Shown: piece after piece, positions 55,201 to 64,000 of the stretch
How the letters are laid out: each line of letters opens with the position of its first letter
How positions within the stretch are numbered: position 1 is the stretch's first letter
Origin: Tetracentron sinense
Lineage: Eukaryota > Streptophyta > Magnoliopsida > Trochodendrales > Trochodendraceae
Assembly: GCA_015143295.1 (NCBI GenBank)
Contig: CM026554.1
Location: forward strand, 48,668,627 to 48,732,626
DNA: 64,000 nucleotides
Reading direction: 5' to 3'
Translations under genes and position numbers: made by a program
Notes under the pieces: generated by a model
Told to the model about the DNA's origin: nothing
The model's input: only the letters and a program-made list of their open reading frames with translations
Databases searched by the model: none

Positions 55201-58200
55201 TCTTAGAAAAGAAAGGGTAAATGACTATGATTATGTTTTTAAAAAAATCATTTTCTTTAACTTGTTTAGAAAAGATGTCGGTGACTTTATGGAAAGTAGC
55301 AAATGATTTTTAATGGTAATTTTTTGAAAAATGATATAAAAGGGTACCGATAACCAATATCCACCGGAAAATGGGTACACTTATGTTCATTCATTTTTAG
55401 CCTTAAGGTTATAGGGTGACAAATGGTTGTTTATCATCTTAGTCATCTATTGTGCAATTATAAAGGAGTATAGAAATATTTTGTATTTCTATTTTTTTAT
55501 TCATTCGGGTGAAGTAATTTGGTTTGCTAAGAATTTTTGGTCATCCCATCAGTTGTGTGGAAAGCCATCGTTTAGTAAGAACATCTCTTATATAGTGGGA
55601 GTGAGTAGGGGATAAATTTTGGGAGGGCTATTGGTTGACAACTTAGCATATGGGCCAGTAAAGAATTCTTTTGGGAGCCTTTTCTCCTTAGCTAGAGATA
55701 AATCATGTTCGGTCCAGGAGTCTTATGACCTTTGCAATGGGGAATTGGCGTGGATAGCGTTCTTGGATAAAATATTCACCCTGGACCAGGTAGGGGTTGG
55801 AGGCTTGCAAATTAGTGTCATGTGTTTGGCTGATGAGGATTCAGTAGATCACTTATTGGTCCATTTCCCTCCATTCATAGGTATTTGGGATTTTTTCTTA
55901 TCCTGTCTAGGTTGTGGTTTTTTCAAGGATCTTTTCTCTCTTAATCTCTAGTTAGTTCTTGGGGGGTGGAGGACATTACTCAGAAGGTGACATTGGGGCT
56001 TCTTCTGGGGGCGCCATTTGTTGGAGCATTTAGGAAGAGAGGAAACAGAGATTGTTCAATAGCTCCCACACTGCAGTTTAGGTGAATAGGTGGAATTGTT
56101 AACCTTATCCCCTCCCTGTGTGAGATTCAGGATGACTTTGACGCCTGGGTCAAAGACCTTTTTGTCTTTATGGTACTTGAACGGTTTGTTTCTTTCTTGA
56201 GTCCGGTTTGTATATTTTTCTCCTTTTCTTGTTCCCCCATCAATGAACTTTTTGTATATTCTTTTCCTATCCTAGGCTTCATCTTGGTGTTGTTGGTTAT
56301 AAATGAAAATAATGAAAAAAAACCTTTCCACTTGATGGTTTGATTGGTGATAGTGTTTGAAAATTTGTGTGAATATATACAAAAATTTGTCAAAAATATT
56401 TTGCGAATGCGTATAATTTACAAAATGTTGCAAGAAACTATTATTTTTAATTATAAATATGTCAAAGCTTTGACAAACTGTCGAAACTACGACAATTCGC
56501 TGAAACACTTTGGTTTTTCTTAGGTGTCTCTTGGAGTTTTTGATTTCTTTCTCAAATTTTTACTCGATTTGAGTCTCACAAGCGAAAATTAACCTAATGA
56601 TGACGATAGTTAGAGTGGCCATGCGATGATAGCCCCGACACTAATCTAGCCCACTGCCCATAGGGGACTTAGAGTTAGACTCAAACGCCTTGAACCCATT
56701 TACATGAGAGGCATCATTGAATGATGCAGCTCAGGACCTAAATCATGATGCCCTAGCTACACGTCCACTAGCGTCACAATCATAGTCGGGTAGGAAATTT
56801 TTTCATTGTAAGAAGCGAGGGATGGCTATGAGAAGGAGCAGAGCATTGCCCAGAGATTTGGATTGATGAATGTGCTCAGCTTTCAAGAGCCATTGGACTC
56901 ATAGGTGTGTATGGAAGGGTCCTTAGGTATTGACACACAATCCTAGATGTCACTCCTAAGGTTAGAGTTATGGGTACTATCCGGGATAGGCCTATCCACA
57001 TGATCAGGGACAGGGGCAGGGGTATGGATCTGCTCTATATGGATATACTACTAAATATAAGCCATGTGGATATGGCTATGGAAATATACAACATCACATA
57101 GAGTTGCATGTGACCACATACCCTTACACTTTATCCACCAATGGGAGTCATGTTGCATGTTAGAGAGGAAGAGTACCAGTGTTATGTTTGGGAGTATACC
57201 TCTATGTACCATCATCTCATGAGTTTGGCCTAGTATTATGACAATTTGCAGAACCCTGTACTATTGCCAATCGCGTCAGCAATAACTTTGAGCCTCCACG
57301 CAATCATATGGTATTGGTGTAGTTTTTTCCTGAGTTATAATCTTATCACCTATGTACTTCTTGTTGCTGGCTGTGGACATCCATTTGAGTTTGTATTTCT
57401 TTTTTTTTTATTAGGATGTATTAAACACTTTCATGTATGTTACAGTCATGCATGAAATTTCATACACCACTGTCAGCTTGCCTTTCCTCAACTCTAAATG
57501 CTCTCTTATGTATTTTGGCTTTTTTTACCTTTTTTTATAATCTCTTGAGTGTATGTTTGTTTGCTTTAGCATTTACTGAAGTTTCAGTAAAGAAATATGC
57601 GTTTTTTTTTTTCTTATTTAAAATTTTTTGTAAATTATCAACAGCGAACAATCCCAAAGTTCAGTGCAAAATTTAGATAAGGAACTTCGTTCTCTCTGAT
57701 GTGCAAAACTTCATGCGAAATCGAATTTTAAAACCTTACTTGGTTGGAAAATATGGTTATGATGAGGTACTCAAAACTATTACTGATCTTGAAGAGGGTG
57801 CCAGCTTTGATGCTTTTTCTCCAGTATATCATTAAGAGCTTTTGAACCCATTTAAATCGGATCTCTTTGAGGATTTGATGAGTTTGACTCTAGAGCATTG
57901 TAATAAATCTTGCTGAAACCATTACGTAACGGTCGTTGCTTAGAAGTTTTGGTAATACTCAAACCAATTTGCGTCACGTTACATTACATAATGACCGTTA
58001 CGTAACATTTGACAATATATTTCATATTGTGGATTTTGGAATTTTGTCTCACTTCTTTTTAAAATTTCAGTATCTCGTCCATAGATCTAAAAACGACTGT
58101 TTCGTCTTATTTTTTGGATGAAAGACTAGTTTTATGCTATGAATCAATGAATCAAAGCTTCAAACCACACTCTTAGGAAAAATCAGTTCAGGAATTTTTT

Positions 58201-61200
58201 ATTGGGTATGGTTTTTCATATTTTTTCAATTATTGTTTGGTATTTAATGCATATTAGCAAGTTTAAAACATAGATCCATGGATTTTACTCAAAAATCCAT
58301 GAATCTATGGTGATTTGGATTATTTATTTTCATTTTTATCTTGTTATGTGTCAATTAAACTTGATAAATTATTATCTTCATTCAACTTATGCATTTAATG
58401 CCAATGATTTTGTTTCCTTATCAACTATAAACAATTTGCATAAATTTTACACTTTTTAAATTTGTTACCAAAAAAATAGTGTTACGGGGTTTGGCCGTTT
58501 TGGCCCAACTATTATGTAATGGCATTACGTATAAGGCTGTTAAAGGGCATGGGCAGGGCCTAGGTCTTACCAGGCCCGGCCCTCACCTACAAGGGTCAGG
58601 CCCTAGCCCTTGGAGGACCTTAACTGACTAGGACCAAGCCCTACCCTCAAGGGCCTGAACTGACTAGGCCCAAGCCCTACCCTCAGTGGCCAGGGACTAA
58701 AAGAAGAGTAATTTTTTTTGTACGCCACCGACTACTAGCCGGAAATCAACCCTCCTACTTTATTGATGGAGTTATTATTTTTATTTTTTTACTCGATGGT
58801 AGAGTATAATATTTTTTTGAAGTTTAAAGAGAGTATTATGTGTTTCAGGTTATACACATTATAACTTAATCTGGATGTTCCAGTGCCAGCATTCATTGCT
58901 ACATAATAGAAAGCTTGAAGACAACAAAGCCTTTATCCCTTTATATTAAAAACATTATAATGGTAAATGTGGTTTAGGCTTCACCTGGATGTTTTGTTAA
59001 TTTCTGAAAACCTCAAAATAACCCTGATAAATATAAGGAGAGATTTTCAGAGGGGCCCAAAAAAGCCCCCAAACCAAGAACGGAAACGGAAGCCTTTCGA
59101 CTCACTCTCGTATGGCTCGCCCTCGAGCCTTGGGCAGGTCGGCCAGTTCTCTTATTTCTTAGAACTTGCTGCCCAAACCTCTTTCAATAACTATATCTTG
59201 TTTCTGTTTCTTTTCCCATCTTTTCCTTCTGAAGATCACATTAACAAAGTTCTCTAATTTTTTCATAAAGTCCCGAATAAAACCTGACCTTTTCGTCAAA
59301 CGATTAATTCACGAAGTTTTTGTGCCATTTTAAGAAGTTGCGAATTTCATGATTTAAACATGAATTATTCATGATTTTTTGAAAAAATCCTGAATAAATA
59401 TCTAATATATATATATATATAAAATTATTTACAATATTCATTGTTAGCAATCTTATTTTATATATTTTTTTGTATCTTGACCGACATTTTTCCGATTTAT
59501 TTTCTATTTTTTTGAATTTTGCCGATTGTTTTTGAAAATTTCCCCAGATTTCAATTTCCAGAACTAGGTTTGCATTGGCAGTGGAGAGTTTTAAACTTAA
59601 GTGAGTTTGCCCCAACATGTGTTCCCAATTAGGTGCCTAATGAATGCTTGGTGTCCAGAATAGTTTGCTGAATGGCTTAAGATTCAATCTTCCTAATGCT
59701 AGATGTTCCAGCGGCAGTATTCCTTGCTTCACAGTAGTAAGCCTGAAGACAAGAAAGTCTTCATGCCCAGATAAGGTCAAACAAAAATTGCAAATAGTTG
59801 ATGCACGGTTGACTGGAAAACAGCCCATCCTCGGTTAGCTTTGTAAAAGTCCATGTGATTTTTTGTTACCTACTTACCTTCAATCATTAATAATTATTAA
59901 AAGAATGAAGAACTCTTATTTGCTTGCAACTTTGGATGCTATTGATACATTCCTAATGCATAGGCTGCATTCTCTCATATTTAGCTTTAATTTTCTTCAA
60001 GCATTAATGTCAATATAAAGACATTAGGGAGTTCAAGATGAAGTATTAGATTGGGTCTTGAGGATGTTGTTTGTGGAGCTGGCTGCCTCTGCTATTTCTT
60101 ATGTCTTGGATGTAATAGAGGATGCCATTAATCTGAAAAGTGCGCATGACTTGGTCATATGTTCATAGTGCTCAAGACTTGGGACTTTTACATCTTTCCA
60201 TTTTCCTATAAGTTATAGCGAGTCCTCTATTTCCTAAGTTCTATTTATTAATCTGTTTCCTCTTTTTTCTTGTATTTTACTTTGCAGTAAAGAAAGATCT
60301 TTTCTGACATATAATTCACTGAGTAGTTTGTCAGTAGCCAGTTATGTGTGGCAATTGCTTGATCTTTTGATTTCTATCAGGTGATCAACTCGCAATAGGA
60401 AAGGAAACAGGACGCCGTCTGGGAATGGGTACCAACATGTACCCTTCATCTGCTTTGCTAGGACAGATTAAGGATGAGTCAATTGCTGCTTTGCCGATTG
60501 ATGATCTGATAGAAAAAGCTGATGGTTTTGCTGGTGTTTTCCCTGGTATTTTCTTACATGTATCTCTTTACTTGGATTTGATGTATACATTACAGGAAAC
60601 TGTCAATTGTTATTGTTGGGTTCTCATAACATGATTTGTCCTTGCTTATTTTGACTGGCCATGTTCTGTTTGTTCACTCAGAGCACAAATATGAGATTGT
60701 AAAACGCTTGCAAGCTAGGAAACATATATGTGGCATGACTGGTGATGGAGTTAATGATGCTCCTGCTCTTAAAAAGGCTGACATTGGGATAGCTGTTGCT
60801 GATGCAACTGATGCAGCTCGTAGTGCTTCTGACATCGTCCTGACAGAACCTGGCCTTAGTGTAATCATTAGTGCTGTATTGACCAGTCGGGCAATCTTCC
60901 AGAGGATGAAAAATTACACAGTAAGCCTTGGTTAAAGTCATGGCCAATATGGTTTTTCCCTTCAGCACTTCACAAATTTTAAATCTTCTTAGGATAAATG
61001 ATTAGATCTTGTTATGATAGTTGGTGAATTTTAAGTAATGAATTTTTTTATGTATGATTTTCTTATTGCAGATTTATGCTGTTTCTATTACAATCCGAAT
61101 TGTGGTAAGTTATGTACTAGTGGTTTTGGGGTTTCATAACAAAGACGACCCCTTGTTACTACTTTTGAAACCCTGACCTAGAATGATTTCCTTGGGCTTC

Positions 61201-63691
61201 ACTCAGTATGGTTTATGTTTTTTGTTTACCCACTTCCACTTGATTTCCATGGTGACAGCTTGGTTTCATGTTGCTGGCCCTCTTATGGAGGTTTGACTTT
61301 CCGCCTTTCATGGTGCTCATCATAGCTATCCTTAATGATGGTTTGTTCTTTTCTTTTCCACACAGAATATTTGTTTCCTGTTTATAGATTCTTTGAATTA
61401 CTGATTAACTAATTGGCTAATACCTAAATGTTGCTTTTTGTTTCACTAGTTAACCGTGTCCCTACGTCCTACTTTTTATGACATTATATACTTCTTATTG
61501 CTGTAACTATTTTGCAACTAACTAGCTCCCTATGATATGCCAGGTACCATAATGACTATATCCAAGGATAGGGTAAAACCATCTCCTCTGCCTGACAGCT
61601 GGAAGCTGGCCGAGATCTTTACTACTGGAATAATTCTTGGTAGTTACTTGGCAATGATGACTGTCATTTTCTTTTGGGCAGCATATAAGACGGACTTCTT
61701 TCCGGTGAGAAGACTCGCTTTATTTACATAAAAAGTCATCAAGTTTGTATTGGGCATTGAGATACTTCTGATTGTATACCAACCAGACGAGATCTATTCT
61801 TTTTTTGGGCATATGATGTTTGTCTGTTGTGTTCTTCACTTCTTATCAAAGCCCCGTCTTTTTTAACACTTTAGGAAAAGGTTCATGCAACTTAATTTGG
61901 TTTCAATGGAAGGAGACTGACTGTATGAAAGCCTATACTTGATAATGTTCATATGCGCATATTCGGTGTATTTTATTTCTTTTATTTTTTCAGTAAGATT
62001 ATTGAATGTATTTGACAAGTCCAAAAGACTATGAACATTGCTCGTTCACATGTATATATTTTCTATATCTGTCTAAAAGTATGCATTTTTCTTTTGTAGA
62101 AATCATCTATTTCTGCCATTTGAATTCTATTTTAGTTTACAGCTAGTAAACTTATGAGGACTTACCTTGGACTTGGTTCCTTCCATTTACACTAGTTATT
62201 TGGTAATATGCCAGCGGGTTTTTGGGGTTTCAAGTCTTCAAAAAACGGCTCATGATGACTTCAAAAAGCTTGCGTCAGCAATATACCTGCAAGTGAGCAC
62301 CATCAGCCAGGCCCTCATATTTGTGACACGATCTCGAAGTTGGTCTTTTGTTGAGCGCCCTGGTCTTTTGCTTCTTGTGGCTTTTGTGGTTGCTCAGCTG
62401 GTGAGAAAAACTGCTCGTTCTTTTCCATATAAGTTCCTTTTGATTGGTTGGAAAACACCCTTATGCTTCATATGTTGGCGACAGATTGCTACGCTAATTG
62501 CAGTCTATGCAAACTGGGCTTTTGCTGCGATTGAAGGCATCGGATGGGGTTGGGCTGGTGTGGTTTGGCTCTATAACATCATCTTCTACTTCCCACTCGA
62601 TTTTATAAAGTTTTTTATTCGATACGCTCTGAGCGGGAGGGCTTGGGATCTTGTTATCGAACAAAGGGTATGAATGGGACTAGTTTGCTATAGTAATTAT
62701 CTGATAGGATTCCTTGCTGACTGCTTTTGGTGGGATTTCTCTGTTTTGCAGATTGCCTTCACAAGGCAAAAGGATTTCGGGAAGGAAGCACGCGAGCTTA
62801 AGTGGGCACACGCTCAGAGGACTCTTCATGGGCTTCACCCACCTGACACCAAGATGTTTGACGAACGCACCAATTTCACAGATCTCAATCAGATGGCTGA
62901 AGAGGCCAAAAGGCGAGCGGAGATTGCAAGGTAGGCATTGATCTTAACAATCTGCTGTTTTGTCTTCACAATGTAGTTTGTCCTTCTCTATTCTGTTTCC
63001 ATTACAATGGTATCTTTCTAATTCTATCATTCATATTTGGTTTAAAAATGCACTATCAGTTTATGGTGGCCATATTTTTATATATTTTTTTTCGTCTTTA
63101 ACAATCCAATGTATTTTTTTGGTAGGATTTGTTCTTTTCTGGCAGAAACATTGGTCTGACTAATTCCAACTGAATAGTATATACTATGTGTCAGAGACCA
63201 TTGATACCAATGTCTCCAAAAAATTGAAGGAGACACCCCCCATCAATGCCTTATAGACCAGAATTTTGTTCGATACACGACGTAGCTGTTCATGGTGCTT
63301 ATGCATGGGAGTATGAGCCACCATTCATAGCATCCCACCTAGGAGATACAGTCGACCAACCAGGCCAAGAAAAATGTGATGCTTGGATAGTTATTTTTTT
63401 GTATGTGATCATGGTCCTCTGCGTGCAAGATGTCTTGAGCATGCAATTGTGTAGTTTTATTGCAGCCCATAAATCTTCTCGATTTTTTTTAGTTAGTTTT
63501 TTTTAGAGATGATTGGATATGTCATAGGAGATTAAGATGGATTAGCTAAGCAAAAATACACTCTGATCTGTTTACTTTTCCTGGCTGGTTGCAGGCTGAG
63601 AGAACTAAATACACTTAAAGGGCATGTTGAATCTGTGGTGAGATTGAAAGGCCTCGACATAGACACAATTCAGCAAGCTTACACTGTCTGA
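52266..63691 (+). CDS. Plasma-membrane H+-ATPase, P3A type, AHA11/PMA4-like
   Basis: P-type proton pump that exports H+ and energises the plasma membrane. Twenty-one coding exons join in frame to 956 aa, the length I recall for Arabidopsis AHA11: 52266-52319, 52430-52549, 52637-52735, 52839-52976, 53165-53299, 53395-53574, 53680-53886, 53981-54100, 54195-54314, 54418-54540, 54624-54728, 54852-54996, 60381-60545, 60682-60920, 61072-61104, 61259-61340, 61544-61704, 62215-62400, 62485-62667, 62752-62930, 63595-63691. Landmarks: actuator TGES (186-189), phosphorylated Asp in DKTGT (about 333), nucleotide-binding KGAPEQ, hinge GDGVNDAP (591-598), and the proton-binding Asp of ILNDGT (about 688). 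The C-terminal autoinhibitory tail ends QQAYTV, whose penultimate Thr955 is the 14-3-3 docking site. All parts look intact. Assignment to subfamily II is from remembered sequence. Confidence 0.96.
55560..56240 (+). mobile_element. LINE 3' fragment in H+-ATPase intron 12
   Basis: Translated pieces resemble the L1 ORF2 end, notably a zf-RVT-like [16 protein letters not shown] at about 55826-55873 followed by [14 protein letters not shown]. Frames are broken and the first Cys pair is altered. A T-rich 3' region follows. Ends are approximate. Confidence 0.6.
57680..57900 (+). pseudogene. Unidentified coding-like remnant in intron 12
   Basis: One frame reads [19 protein letters not shown] then [20 protein letters not shown] up to a stop at 57831-57833, and continues with protein-like [22 protein letters not shown] after it. 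The composition looks like real protein, unlike the surrounding intron, but I do not recognise the family. It may be a captured exon or part of an unknown transposon. Confidence 0.3.
58480..58720. repeat. GGCCC-rich repeat in intron 12
   Basis: A GC-rich island within an AT-rich intron made of recurring CAGGCCC, AAGCCCTACCCTCA and GACTAGG motifs. AAGCCCTACCCTCA occurs twice about 36 bp apart. Confidence 0.5.
58875..59762. repeat. Dispersed direct repeat pair in intron 12
   Basis: ATGTTCCAGTGCCAGCATTC at 58875 and ATGTTCCAGCGGCAGTATTC at 59703 begin two ~57-bp segments that stay similar to CTTGAAGACAACAAAG / CCTGAAGACAAGAAAG. They may be the same end of two copies of one decayed element. Confidence 0.45.
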
Positions 63692-64000
63692 GATCATCTG
63701 CACGCTGAAACACAATCCATCCTCCTCTCATTCCATGACCTTCCTTTATCCACACCATTGTTCCCTTCAGACAACTGTAATTTGTGTACTATGTGTTCAT
63801 TTTCAGCACAGTGGGTGCTTGCCTTCTGCTGTTGTTACCTTGTTCTCACCCTTTTCTATATGTAGTCATACAATCCCTGCATACCCTATACCGGGAAAAA
63901 GATGTCGGACAGATGCCTTGGCATGTTATGCATATATATGTCATCTATATCAGTATGTTTTTTTGGCATTTTGATCTTGTAATACATATTTTTACCCTGA
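63692..64000 (+). other. H+-ATPase 3' UTR and window end
   Basis: T-rich sequence after the TGA, with ATATATGTCATC and a TTGTAATACATA near 63976 that could serve as polyadenylation signals. The window ends here. Confidence 0.45.

Overview
This is nuclear DNA of a flowering plant, most likely a woody eudicot. It holds three intron-rich host genes whose proteins match well-known plant families. The gaps and introns are full of plant transposons: L1-type LINEs, Copia and Gypsy relics, Helitrons, Tourist- and Mutator-type MITEs, and tRNA-derived SINEs. There are no bacterial operons, CRISPR arrays, rRNA genes or convincing functional tRNA genes. The species cannot be named from the sequence.

Layout: 1-4.3 kb is gene-free and carries small inverted-repeat elements, a Tourist-like MITE and a Helitron. 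4486-13076 (+) is a calcium-dependent protein kinase of the CPK10/CPK30 group (7 coding exons, 540 aa). 13.1-16.9 kb is a gap with a Mutator-type MITE, a long inverted-repeat element and a SINE with clear target duplications. 17009-35423 (+) is a cytosolic type II DnaJ/Hsp40 gene (2 exons, 314 aa) split by one 17,470-bp intron; that intron holds a broken Copia relic with a LINE inside it, a LINE with a Gypsy-type solo LTR inside it, a LINE with a SINE inside it, and a TIR element within a TIR element. 35.4-52 kb is gene-free and very dense in MITEs, Helitrons, foldback elements and satellites. 52266-63691 (+) is a plasma-membrane P-type H+-ATPase of the AHA11/PMA4 type (21 coding exons, 956 aa) with a 5.4-kb intron 12.

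The three genes all lie on the + strand. Each is a normal housekeeping or signalling gene, with every splice junction keeping frame and every key catalytic residue present. Nothing suggests they form a pathway cluster; CDPKs and H+-ATPases can meet in Ca2+ signalling, but neighbourhood here is probably chance.

I found no convincing new biological system. The most interesting unexplained structure is a repeat superfamily that shares one inverted core but has several different termini (including Helitron ends). Next is a 1.4-kb Mutator-like element with seven internal ~147-bp tandem units, 0.5 kb upstream of the proton pump start. Also notable are a heat-shock-element-like array before the DnaJ start codon and short upstream ORFs before the kinase and pump starts. 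Exon boundaries were read by eye from splice sites and family homology; transposon ends were read from target duplications where these are given.
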